From contig CM055109.1 of assembly GCA_029204225.1 (NCBI GenBank), positions 30,159,422 through 30,223,421 on the forward strand: 64,000 bases of DNA. Direction: 5' to 3'. The notes beneath the pieces were generated by a model. The model did not search any database, had not been told where the DNA came from, and worked only from the letters and a program-made list of their open reading frames with translations. The stretch is from Diphasiastrum complanatum (lineage: Eukaryota > Streptophyta > Lycopodiopsida > Lycopodiales > Lycopodiaceae). Positions 11,226-21,346 of the stretch are shown here, in pieces (positions within the stretch are counted from its first letter, which is position 1; the number at the start of each line of letters is the position of its first letter). A program made the translations under genes and the position numbers.

Positions 11226-11320
11226 CAAAATTTGATTCAGGGTCAAAAATCCAAAATCCGACCCAAGGGTCGAATAGCAGCAGGTGCGGGGGGCAATGGC
11301 GGATATGAACAGGCTGTTTG

Positions 11321-11697
11321 ACATGCTTGCGATCGATATAGCGAGGTAAAAAACTAAAAATTTGAGAAGAAAAATGAAAAATCCGTGGAGGTATTTATAA
11401 AATATTTTTGCATGTGTGGAAAATGACATGGGACATGTGGCATCATTTCAATGGTCCACATGTCCATTCGTATAGATCATTATGACCCATTGATGAGGGA
11501 CACGTGGGGGATGTGACAAGTGCACCAATCAGATAATGCCATGTGTCATTCCACACGTGACAATTGTCGCATCAATTATTATTAGTATGGAGAAATATTT
11601 TCCACCAATCACGCCACGACACATGTCCCCTTTTTTTCAACGCAAATTTTCACAAAAACTTTCTAATTTCTGTGTCTAATATCGATTTCAAGCGCAC
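11321..11697. mobile_element. CACGTG-containing inverted-repeat element, copy A
   Basis: The left end GCTTGCGATCGATAT (11,325) and right end ATATCGATTTCAAGCGCAC (11,679-11,697) are inverted versions of one motif. The arms continue inward as an A-rich tract (left) and its complement (right) to TGTGTGGAAAATGACATGGGA and CACGACACATGTCCC. The interior carries CACGTG at about 11,500 and 11,556 and an ATTTATAAAATATTTTTGCA block. Size, terminal inversion and lack of coding fit a MITE or fold-back element. No target duplication was identified. Confidence 0.55.
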
Positions 11698-11840
11698 TTT
11701 TTAACTAGTTTACCTTCCATTCGTACCTTCGCACCTGAAACCGATATTGCTTTCTAGGATATCGCTCTCAGGCATGCATTTTCATTCAGATTTTTGTTGG
11801 AGTTTGTGCCCACACTCGAAACCGATACGAGAAGCTGGTT

Positions 11841-12086
11841 GATGCACTTGAGATCGATATTGCGAGGAAAAAAACTAAAATTTGCGACGAAAAATGACAA
11901 ATTTGTGACCCGAGACATGTGGCATCATTTTAGTGGTCCACGTGTCCATTTGTACAGATCATTATGACCCATTGATGAGGGACACGTGGGGGTGTGACAC
12001 ATGCACCAATCAGATAGTGCCATGTGTCATTCCGCACGTGACAACTATCGCATCAATGATTATCAGTACGGAGGAATATTTTCCAC
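11841..12086 (+). mobile_element. CACGTG-containing inverted-repeat element, copy B, truncated
   Basis: Starts GATGCACTTGAGATCGATAT and follows copy A in the same orientation through CCATTGATGAGGGACACGTG and the ATATTTTCCAC block, with roughly one difference in eight. It stops at 12,086, at the same internal point as 11,604 in copy A, and lacks the right arm. CACGTG occurs at about 11,939, 11,982 and 12,036. The orphan reading frame begins five bases later. Confidence 0.6.
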
Positions 12087-12090
12087 TTAG

Positions 12091-12741
12091 ATATTTCTAA
12101 CGATTTGGAAGCTACTACTCCTACTTCTAAAGCTGTTTTTTTCCAATGGTAGAAAATCTGACAAGTCCAATTCTGTAGATATAGAAACTTGTTTTATTGA
12201 TACAATCGTTAGTTTAGATGATTGTACATATTTTGATCCTGTTCGAAATAGGGCATTGTTTATAGGCCCTAGAACTACCACTACCCTTTCTCCTTCTGAT
12301 AAATCTCTAATCACATTGCCTACTTATAATATAAGTAATATTTCTTTTTTGAACATATCAGATATATTAGATCTTTTTTATTTCACAGAGGCTGAGACTC
12401 TTTGCATTTTGAGCAAAGAGCTTCATGAATTTTCAAATATAATTGATTTTGATGTTGATGATCTTCTCCCTGGTGTTGACGATGTAAATAAGGATGAGTT
12501 TTATTCAAGGAAAGATTGCTTGAAAATGGTTGTGGAGAAAATGTGTCAAAAAGAAGATGATCTTCCTTCTGAAGAGGAATTTCTTAGATTTGAAAGTCAG
12601 CTTGGTTTTTTTAAACCAACTGTGGGGCATTATCTGAAGTTCTTCAAGAATAATGAGATAAGTGTTGCTCATTCAAAGTTTCATCAACATGGTGATACAA
12701 TGATTATGACAATTAAGGCACTTTGTCATTTTCTTGGATGA
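12091..12741 (+). CDS. Orphan reading frame, hypothetical protein fragment
   Basis: Open for 216 codons from just after a stop at 12,088 to TGA at 12,739-12,741. The first ATG in frame is at 12,256, giving 161 residues, but protein-like sequence clearly begins further upstream (SVDIETCFIDTIVSLDDCTY). The product is acidic with many Leu/Phe (FYFTEAETLCILSKELHEFS, DDLLPGVDDVNKDEF), with no signal peptide or membrane segment. I recognise no domain. It is bounded on the left by a truncated repeat element and on the right by a Copia leader, so it may be a transduced exon. Confidence 0.4.
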   Translation: MFLTIWKLLLLLLKLFFSNGRKSDKSNSVDIETCFIDTIVSLDDCTYFDPVRNRALFIGPRTTTTLSPSDKSLITLPTYNISNISFLNISDILDLFYFTEAETLCILSKELHEFSNIIDFDVDDLLPGVDDVNKDEFYSRKDCLKMVVEKMCQKEDDLPSEEEFLRFESQLGFFKPTVGHYLKFFKNNEISVAHSKFHQHGDTMIMTIKALCHFLG

Positions 12742-12770
12742 CATAATTTCAATAGGGTGCATAAAATAAT

Positions 12771-13500
12771 TTTTGTTAAGAAAACTATACAAATTTAAGG
12801 TTTTGACAAAAGTACAAAAAATTGAATCATCCAAATTCTACATGCAAATGCTACAAAGTTGATATAGAATCTTGTAGTCTTCAATGAGACCTATCTAATG
12901 CAATTAAAGCCACCCAAATCTAGTAAGTGATGTGTGAAATTGGCCTACTTCAAATTCGTAAATTTAAATTGAGTTTTAATTTACGAAAAATCAATTCTAC
13001 AAATGAAAAATGCTTGATTTTTGAGTAGAAATCAATCTAGCACACTCTAGAATTGGTAACTCCTCCAAATCTTTGCTAAAGATGGCTAATCCTTCAATAA
13101 CCTACAACAATAGCTCTGATACCATGTGAAGAAATATCAGATCACTAACATCCAATATATCCTTTAATCTTTGGGTATGAACTACAACACATCAAGCACC
13201 ATTTACAATGTAGAAATCTAACAACAACTACACATAGAAGATGCAAACTCAACAAGATCTTGATCAAAACCACATACGACTCCGACTCAGATCTAGACTC
13301 CCGTGATAAGACAACATGCGAGCCCACACACACTCATGCAAACCAACATATCCTACATCCCATGTAGGTTCAACTTCCCATGCTTGATGTTGCCAACTCT
13401 GATTTGACCAGTATATAAGCCTCTCACCAAGGAGCCTATCTCCCCACAACATCCATCATAGCATCCAAGCCAAAGCAAATGCAAACTAGATCCACTATCG
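12771..13500 (-). mobile_element. Copia 5' leader and partial LTR stub
   Basis: 12,790-13,112 resembles the untranslated leader of the near-complete element (53,821-54,144): TTTTGACAAAA.TCACAAAAAATTG-like, CTACATGCAAATGCT, then CTCTGATACCATGTG. After the primer-binding site, 13,125 onward matches the inner LTR end (TGTGA..AATATCAGATC..TAACATCCAAT). A minus-strand TATA (TTATATACTGG) lies at about 13,410-13,420. No gag or pol follows, so this is a 5' stub. The right boundary is uncertain. Confidence 0.6.
13113..13124 (-). other. Primer-binding site (tRNA-iMet)
   Basis: Reads TGGTATCAGAGC on the minus strand, the standard plant Copia primer-binding site complementary to the 3' end of initiator tRNA-Met. 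It directly abuts the LTR end at 13,125. Confidence 0.8.
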
Positions 13501-16500
13501 TGATGAATAACTCATCCACGATCCATAGCATATCAGGTAGGATAGCTCCAGAACCTTGTACCCTGTACCATCTGATCACCAAGTATCCATTACCCGCTGA
13601 TAGCTCCCCAAGAATCTGTCCACATGTAGTGCAACTAGACTCCAACTGGATCTAACCAAAAACTGCATCCTGCTTACCAAAAGATGATGGATAGAAATAA
13701 CATGTGACGCCAGCCTGGAGATAATTGTGCATATAACCATGTAGCTCACTTGATCAGTCGCCACCAAAGTATCAACTATCACTCCCTGAGCAACCATCTC
13801 TATCCTTGTCAGCTCACAACCATGGGCATGATGGATCCACATCACCCCATAATGCACTCCATGCCCTCAGGATATGTACCACCTCCAGGTACACTCCATG
13901 CCACCTACCTCCAAGTAGGCTTGACCCGTCCCTAGGTCACCACATGATGCACCAGTTGAAGAACATCGTCCATACATTAAATGACATATCATACATGAGC
14001 AACTATAGCATCTCCCTGAGTGCCACCCCAATGGACTCGTCATCCACATACTATGCTCACCTGATGTCTCCGATCCTGGTCACCATCCTGCTAGACAAGC
14101 CGAACTCCAAAGCATCACTTGCTCCACCTGGCTCCTAGCATCTATGCCACCCGACACCATGCCAATGCAAGCATATCCCTGAGTTGTCGCTCATGGGATC
14201 CCGAGACCACTATCTCCCTGATCATACTGAGGTACATGGCTTTTCTAGGCTTGTCCATGATCTCATCACTTGAGAATCTGCACCATGAAAATTCCAACAC
14301 TTGTGCCAAGCCTAGACTCCTGCAAATACAGCCAACTACATAGAAGCTATAGGCAGCTTATCCACGCCCTTAATGGTAGATGCCTCCCCATCAATGCCAA
14401 TGCCAATGACTAGCTCCCTGCTGTAATGCCAATCTGTACTCCCAAATGAGCACACCATGAAGTCCACGCCATCAATGTCCCCTCCAGTAGATCGCTAGCA
14501 AAACACCCATCACAGTGTTTGCCCTCCGATCACACAACGTGCGATCTCCATCAGCTCTCCAATCTAGAGCTGGCTCCCAAAGCTTCACGCTTTGTCCATT
14601 TGCATTTGCAGCTTTCTGAATCCATCATGAATCTCACCTGTAAGTCCTGTCCATGCTAATGACTCAAGTCCAATATGAAATAGATGCCCCCGATGATCAT
14701 CTCATGTCATCTTGCAGTGCTATCCCTACCAGGTATTTCAATGCCATCCCTGATCACAAAGATCCGAGCATCTACCCTGTAGTGCCCACCTGTATTCCCC
14801 CAAGCTGGCTCCAAGCTGCTCCTATGAATGGTTCCAAATCACTCCTTGAGAATACATTGAGATGTGAACTCCAAAGCCACCATCAAGTCCCTCACATGAT
14901 TGTGCATGCCAATATCCTTCCAACTGACCCTGTGAGATCTTCCATGGCCCAAGCCAAACGATCTGCACCTTGTCATCACTGAAATCTACAACCTTGATGC
15001 AATATTGATATGGCAAATTGACTTGACTTATCCAAACTGGCAGTTGAAGTGTATCTCTTCGATGAAAAATATGATACACTGCTCCACAGCTACAATGGCT
15101 TGATCAAAATTGATTTACCGACTGCAAAACCACCTCTGCGTGTCCCACACACAGCTCGTCCAATGCAAGTATGCTATCTTGCGCAATGGTTTCCAACTGG
15201 CACCACCTTGCACTTCCATCACCTATGATCACCAATATGTGTGTACTTCCAAGCTAACCCACATTTCCCTCCGAACGAGAAATTTCCAAGCTACAGATGC
15301 GTGTGTCAATGCAGCTATCACCTGACTCGACAATGCCAATGCCGATCATGCCTGTGAGAGCGTTCTCCCAAAATGCCACTTGACGTTGGTTGGTTGGTTC
15401 GAACCCCAAGAGTTGAACCTGATCACAAGAATTTTTCACCTGTAACCGGCATACCATGCCTATCTCTCACCTGTGATTGCTTGCCCTCTCAAAATTGTCG
15501 CCAATGATGAGTAGTCACGCTGCCAAACTGCACTTCCATCGCCAATACTAGCTTTCTCCACACAATTCCGCTACCATTCGCTCCCATACTGCATTTATCG
15601 CCTCCAAACACCATGTTACCCTGTCAGAAGTAAGTAATAATGATTCTGAAGCGATAATGCCTCATTGTACCGCCCTGTAGCAGGTTTCACCGCCAAATTG
15701 TCCCGAATTTGGCCCTACGGACCCAAATGGCGAATGTAGCCCATCACTAGGTCACTCGCACTCCGCTCGATAGAATGGTGACGAAAACTCCCTGAAACAC
15801 TTTTCTCCCTGCTCTGTGACGTTGCTCTATCCGTTGGCTCTGAGCGACCAGTTTTAGGGGTCATTTTGGCCCAAGGATGGCCAAAAAAGGTGCCTTCTAG
15901 CTATAGTTAGTCCCAAAACCATTTTGCCTTGCATTTTGAACTGAATCTTCGGTTTGAAGATTTTTAAAGAAGAATGGCACTTTCTGTCCTTCGAGTCCCT
16001 TCAAGCCCTTTCATGTGAAAATTTTTAATGAAGAATTTTCACCTTTGGCCTTCAACTTTTCATGGGCCCTTTCAACTAGCATCCAACGATGAGTCCATAT
16101 CTTGTGGCCCACAATGGACTTTCCAACCCGCGATCTAAACCGTCGATCCGTTGGACACGCGCGAGCTGGGCGCGGCCCTTCTCCTCCTCCATCTTCTCTT
16201 CCTCAAGCCTTCAAGCTTCTTGCTAGCTATGGCAGCCCTTTGACAAAATCAGATCTTGCTCTTCCTATAGCCCACGGCCGTCCACGGTCTCTTGGCTGTT
16301 GCAACGCACTGCCAAAGCGCTCCTCTCTATTCATTTACAGATCTAAAAAACATGGCGTGTGGAGAAAGATCCACGTTTTTGCTCCTATAAACCCTGGCTG
16401 AGAAAACTCTCTCTATAGCCTGAGAGCAAAGTGTTCCACAAATACACAATAACTATTCATGGCCACTCAGCCTCATACTATGGGCACTAGGGCATCTAGT

Positions 16501-17150
16501 TCTAACCACTGAAAACTCCAAAATGTGTTTCCAATAGAGAGGATTTGATGGTTTTTCTCTTTAAAACCCTAGCTGTCTTCTTCCACCATAGCTGAGAAGA
16601 TGGACAATTGCTCTTGACATGCTTCATGGCTGACCCTGCCCTTCTGGCAATCACTCGGCCTCTCCCATACAGTGCTAGGTAGCAATTTACAGTGCTCAAA
16701 TCCGTTGAGTACAGAGAAAGATCCGCGACTTTTTGTTTTTCTCAACTAGGCCACTTTTTGGCAATTCACAGAACTGCTCCTATCTCCTGACACTGTAAAT
16801 GGATTTCAAAATCCACTCAACCCTGAGTTACTACTACCTTGTAGCCCGTTCTGATTTGCTATACTGTCCAATTGACGGAGTACTCAGAGATTTCTGGCCA
16901 GCTTTCCGTAAAAGCCGTTTGAAGCCGTTTATGGGCAATTTTTCGTGAATTCTCCCCGGAATCCACCTACGACGGTCGTTCTGAGCTTTCCCAAAGTTCC
17001 GATCGAAGGAACTTTGTTGTCTCATGTCATCTGGACTGCCGATATCCTGTATGGAGTCCTCTCTCCTGAGACACTTTTAGTGCTATTTCTCCTGGTGAAA
17101 GACGCTATCCCATAGCTCCACCGGATCGTGCATACCTGCAACACCCTGAC
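13500..17150 (-). other. Long non-coding internal region of a probable LARD-like LTR element
   Basis: About 3.6 kb without any pol motif on either strand. On the plus strand it is C-rich and G-poor in its left half, with recurring words CCAATGCC, CCATGCC, CTCCCTGA and CACCTGTGA, so it would be purine-rich as minus-strand RNA. Since a primer-binding site and LTR follow at 17,151-17,650, it is best read as the non-coding body of a large retrotransposon derivative. A 3' LTR was not located, so this is inference. Confidence 0.4.
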
Positions 17151-17162
17151 GCTCTGATACCA
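17151..17162 (-). other. Primer-binding site (tRNA-iMet)
   Basis: TGGTATCAGAGC on the minus strand, separated by 11 bases from the LTR end at 17,174. Confidence 0.8.
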
Positions 17163-17173
17163 AGTTTAAATTA

Positions 17174-17650
17174 TGTTAGGATCTAGTACAGTATGCAGAT
17201 CACATCACACAATCACCATAGCCACTCCTTACAAGCTCTCAAAGATGGCACAAAAAAAGTTCAGTCTATTATGAAGAAACACTGTACATATAGCAAAGCC
17301 CCAAACTGCATGGGCTCAACAGGTGTCACTGAACTGGCTTACCACCTGCCAAACTAGAGTTAGGCCCAATATGGCCACATATACTGACAAACCTAGGACA
17401 TGCCCCTGAGTATAGCATAATGAACTCAAAATCACTGTACAGGCTAATTTCTTCCTAAGTGTGGCTACCCGGCTAACCCAAGTAGCCGTCTACAGGATCA
17501 GTGCCCGATCAATATATCCTAACGGGTCACGTCCCGAACACAACCATATACAGTAAACTAAATAGATTGTACACCAATTACATCATCACAATGAATAAGA
17601 TCAAAACTGATTTCTAACTAAGTGTCACCAAAATTTTCCTTGGCCTAACA
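17174..17650 (-). repeat. 5' LTR of a minus-strand LTR element
   Basis: 477 bp bounded by a perfect 7-bp terminal inverted repeat, TGTTAGG at 17,174 and CCTAACA at 17,644-17,650, with the 5'-TG...CA-3' ends of LTRs. The primer-binding site lies just inside on the expected side. LINE sequence starts immediately outside the right end. Confidence 0.65.
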
Positions 17651-17779
17651 ATTTTGGTTCAAAGCTATGTTGCATCAAAATGACATTCTCCTTGCAAGAG
17701 ACAAAGCTGTGCGAATTGCCTCATCAGAAAATTTGCTGCCTCCTATCACTATGCTCTTTCTCCAGCACATGGCACTCGC

Positions 17780-18260
17780 GGGGGAGCTCTAACCCTTGTC
17801 TCGCATTATTGGCAGGTGCTCTCCAGTTCAGTTGATCCTTCTGGCAGGTGGGTCTTCTTCCGACTCCGTAAGCATGACTTCACCTTCTCTGTTCTTAACA
17901 TCTATGCTCTCTCCTCTGCTTTACTCCGGACTGACTTTTGGTTCAACTTGCCTCCCAACCTTGATGACCACCTCATTGTCCTTGGGGACTTTAGCATGTA
18001 ACTTGATCCTTCTAATGGGCCTCAATCTCTTTTTTCCTTTGAATTTGCTGCTTGGACCATCTTTCAGTCTTCCCATTCCCTTCTTGATGTTCAGCATGTT
18101 CTTCATGATTTCCCTCATCACACTTGGACCAACTGTCGGTCGGGGCCTTCCTTTCGCTCTACCAGACTTGATCATTTTTATGTCTTGTCCTCTTCTCTTC
18201 AGGCCAAAATTCGTGATAGTGTTGCGTTTCTTCGACAAGCTGGCCGATCAAAATTGATGC
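17780..18260 (+). pseudogene. LINE apurinic endonuclease domain
   Basis: Reads SSSVDPSGRWVFFRLRKHDF, FSVLNIYALSSALLR, then LIVLGDFSM followed by a stop. The last motif corresponds to the metal-binding VxGDFN motif of exonuclease-endonuclease-phosphatase enzymes, with Asn changed to Ser. A downstream block (HHTWTNCRSGPSFRSTRLDH) matches the SRLDR/S.IDY region, which sits before RT in L1 elements. Confidence 0.7.
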
Positions 18261-18399
18261 CATAGCCATTTTGGATGCCCCTTTCTCGTTGCAAGAACTG
18301 CACCAGGCTCTCCTTTCCTTGCCTTTTGGAAAACGCCTGGTCTTGACAGTGTTGTCCCTCAATTTTTTATAGATTTTTGGCTGCAGTTGGGACCCCAAC

Positions 18400-19440
18400 T
18401 CCTTCGGCTAGCCCTTCGGGCTTCGTTGAGAGAACTATTCCCCACCACATGTCGGAGGGACTCATTAAGCTTATTCCTGAGAAACCTCTTCCACTTGCTT
18501 TGTCGGATTTCCGCCCACTCACCATGCTAAGTACCTCCTATAAGATTTTTGCTAAAGCCATGACTCTTTGACTCTCCTCTCTGTTGTCTGTTGTGTTGTC
18601 CCCCAAGCAATTTGGCTTCGTTAAAGGCCGAAATATTATGGAATCGCTCCTCTCCCTTCTTCCCTTGCTGCGGTATTCGTCAGGGATGTCCTTTGTCTCC
18701 GCTTCTTTTTGCCATTGCTACTGAGCCTCTTTTTCGCACTCTTTACCATGCCTCTTCCATTCGCTTTGTTGTCGTTGTCTGCTATCCTTCACTTGTGGTT
18801 GCCCTCTCAGCATCAACATTACTTGCTCCTTCATTTTTGTGGCCTCTTCTGTTGTTGCCCCCCCTCTCTTGCAACCTTCCCCTTCTTTTTCTGCGCTACT
18901 GTCCTTTGGCGGTTCCTTTAGGTTTAGGGCCCCCTTCATCCTCAAGAATCTGGCCACCTTTTTTGTGGAATTTCGCCGTCTCCTCTTGGTCTAACTCCTT
19001 ACATCTTCCATCAACTGACCCTCTCTGGACCTCCGCGTCTCTCTTTCCCCGTGCTTCCCCTCTCTTTTTTCCCTCCACTCGCGTCTCTCTCTCTCTTTCC
19101 CTAGCCTGCAAGACTGCTTACGCTTCGATCAAATCATTTGTGTGCCTTTTCACCAGTTCCTCAGTTCTCAGGCTCTTTCCTCCGATGAACATTCACTCCT
19201 TATTCTTGCCTCATCCTCGGCCTCAAGCCTTGGGTTGGCCCCTCCTTTGTCTCTCCTTAATGGGTGGGAGCCCTCTCTTGACCGTTCTCTGCTCGATTAC
19301 CAAGCCTCTCATCGTTGACATCCTTCTTTTTTTCTTGACTTCCTTAACAGGGCTTGATCCCGCTCTGATTCCTCGCAACTATGGTGTAGCAGACTCAAGT
19401 GAACCTCCTCTCTCCCTATTGGAAAGCTCAGATATTTAGC
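18400..19440 (+). pseudogene. LINE reverse transcriptase domain
   Basis: Starts EGLIKLIPEKPLPLALSDFR, PLTMLSTSYKIFAKAM and QFGFVKGRNIMESL, all standard L1 RT blocks. Then GIRQGCPLSPLLFAIATEPL at about 18,685-18,745. The catalytic F/YADD block is not found, so it appears lost or mutated. The remaining long frame to 19,439 is CT-rich and largely shifted. Confidence 0.75.
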
Positions 19441-19469
19441 CTATCGTCTCCTCACCAATTCTCTTCCCC

Positions 19470-19600
19470 TATCGCCTTTGCCCACTCTGCCAGTTGGAAG
19501 AAGAGTATGTTGAGCACCTTTTTTTCAGTTGTCGTAGAGACTTATGGTTGGCACTCCATTGTCTTCTTGGCCACTAGATAGCACTCCCCCCATTTACAAC
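19470..19600 (+). pseudogene. LINE C-terminal zf-RVT zinc finger
   Basis: A CPLCQ...EEYVEHLFFSC...W-type motif is readable, with frame interruptions, around 19,478-19,560. It matches the cysteine/histidine finger that ends plant L1 ORF2 proteins. Confidence 0.6.
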
Positions 19601-19865
19601 TGACATTATCTTGTTGGGAGATCCTCCTCTGCGGTCACGTTCTTTACTTCACTTATGGCACCTATGAGGCTTGCTTTCTATTTTTCCATTGTTGCTTAGT
19701 TATATTGGATTGCCTCCTTGCGTGGAGTGCTGTGAGTCCTATAGTTTTTGTATAGTGCACCCCACTCAAGGAGCTGTTTACTGTTTCGACGTTTGACTGC
19801 CGCTTACATTATGTATTTGTACATTTGTGAATATATAATAGTATCATTAAGCTTTGCAAAAAGAA

Positions 19866-20689
19866 AAAGACATTCCAAATTCAAACTTTTGAAATGCTTG
19901 TTTAACACGGCATTCCAAAACCCATAACCTTGAAATCCTAGAAGAAAATTCGTAATCTTTGGTTGTAAAAACAAAATCAAAATAAACTCTAATTTCAAAT
20001 AATCTCACTCACACAATGTTTTTGAATCCAATCAAATCAACCAACAAAGGCACATCTCACATATTGAGGGCACATGAGGGTAGGTATTTCAATCGTCTAG
20101 AGATGTCGTGGTGTTGTGTATCTAATTTTTGGACCAAAAAGGTATGCAAATAGGCTTGAAAAAATCTTGCAGACAAGTTGATGTACAAAATGAAGATGTG
20201 ATATTTATAGTACACTTTCTACAATCAAGTCCGATTAAGTTGCAAAGCATGCTACCAACCTTTATAAGAGAACAATTACAATTTTGCAAATGTTCAAACT
20301 TCATCTGCCTAAGTATATTTAAGATATTGTTTGTCATATATAGCAACTCAAGGTGCACATTTGATTGATTCTTAATTGTACAGTATAAAATTTACAAAGT
20401 TTTGATGTGATGCTATTTGCAACTATAGACTCTTTTATCATCCTAGATCAAATCCCCTGATACCCTGAAAGAACACTCTCCACACTTTTACTCAAACTTG
20501 GACACAAATTTCTCTTACAAAGCTTTAGCATTTAAAAAAATTAAAACTCATTACTACAGAGTATGGACAAAGATGTATGCTAACTAACAATAACCAATGT
20601 CACATCATAGATGTCAAGCTAGTGGAAATTAATCCGACATATATTGCAGCCATAAATGCACTTGTGATTTGCGAACCACGAAACACTTC
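19866..20689. other. Intergenic stretch without recognised content
   Basis: AT-rich sequence between the LINE tail and the hairpin. No motif-bearing frame, repeat unit or RNA signature was recognised. Confidence 0.5.
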
Positions 20690-20728
20690 AAAAAAAACAG
20701 CGATTCGATGCAAATCGCTGTTTTTTTT
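20690..20728. repeat. Perfect hairpin with A/T-flanked stem
   Basis: AAAAAAAACAGCGATT (20,690-20,705) is followed by the 7-base loop CGATGCA and the exact complement AATCGCTGTTTTTTTT (20,713-20,728), a 16-bp perfect stem. A further GCGAATCGC and CAAATCACGATTC nearby repeat the core. On either strand it resembles an intrinsic terminator in shape, but in a plant nucleus it is more likely a small fold-back scar. Confidence 0.8.
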
Positions 20729-21346
20729 TTGTTCTGCGAATCGCACATTTTTTTTTCACGTTTGTGAGTCGCTGCAGCAAATCACGATTCACTACAACTA
20801 TGATTGCAGCTGATTAGATTGTTTTTTGGCATCATTGATTGTAATCAGTGAGTTGGAAAGGACGACATATTTATGGGAATACATCATCAAGATGTTCTGT
20901 TTGGTAGCTGAACCATGCCACCATTGTCTTGAGAATGGCTCCAAAGTTTGTCATTGATGCCTCAGAAGTACAAGATGTCATCATTTTGGTCTTTATACAA
21001 TCAAAACTTTCAATGTCTTAAGGATGCTAGTTACAAGGACTTTACAACAGCCATACTGGTCTACTTGGGGGGGCAACAAAACTTTTTATCAAACTCCACA
21101 GAAACTTGCAGCTGGCAAAAGTTGTACCGATGTTAAATGTCTAACAAAAGCATACAATCAGGAATAGTAACTGCGCACTAACACATTTGAAAATTGCACC
21201 TACAATCAAGATCAGAACCAGACTATTAATAAGCTAGCTTGTCGGACTTCTTGGCATAAATAACTCACGAGGATTTTCACAAATCTACATAGGTAACGAG
21301 TTTGCAGGATAATTTTAAGCAGGTAAGACAAGGTACGTGTGCAGAA
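20729..21346 (-). other. Region downstream of the SKP2-like gene, including its 3' UTR
   Basis: No coding signal. The proximal part must contain the 3' UTR and polyadenylation site of the minus-strand F-box gene, but the end cannot be set by eye. Confidence 0.4.

Larger units (their letters stand above)
17651..19865 (+). mobile_element. Decayed L1-type LINE
   Basis: A non-LTR retrotransposon with endonuclease, reverse transcriptase and C-terminal zinc-finger domains in the correct order on the plus strand, ending near an A-rich tail (AAAAAGAAAAAGA at about 19,857). It is strongly CT-rich and broken by many frameshifts. The ORF1 region is not recognisable. Confidence 0.75.

Noticed and set aside
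13806-15457. Many 60-110-codon frames rich in His, Pro, Ser on the plus strand
   Set aside because: Composition bias of C-rich DNA. No domain, no splice logic, and frames on both strands are equally long.
17151-17162. tRNA gene suggested by the tRNA-like word at several places
   Set aside because: Only the 12-base 3' complement used as a retrotransposon primer site is present. No cloverleaf or A/B boxes were found anywhere in the window.
18718-19111. Charged minus-strand frames opposite the LINE
   Set aside because: Antisense shadows of CT-rich LINE ORF2.
20690-20728. Bacterial-type Rho-independent terminator
   Set aside because: Right shape, but the window is a plant nuclear genome, where such terminators are not used.
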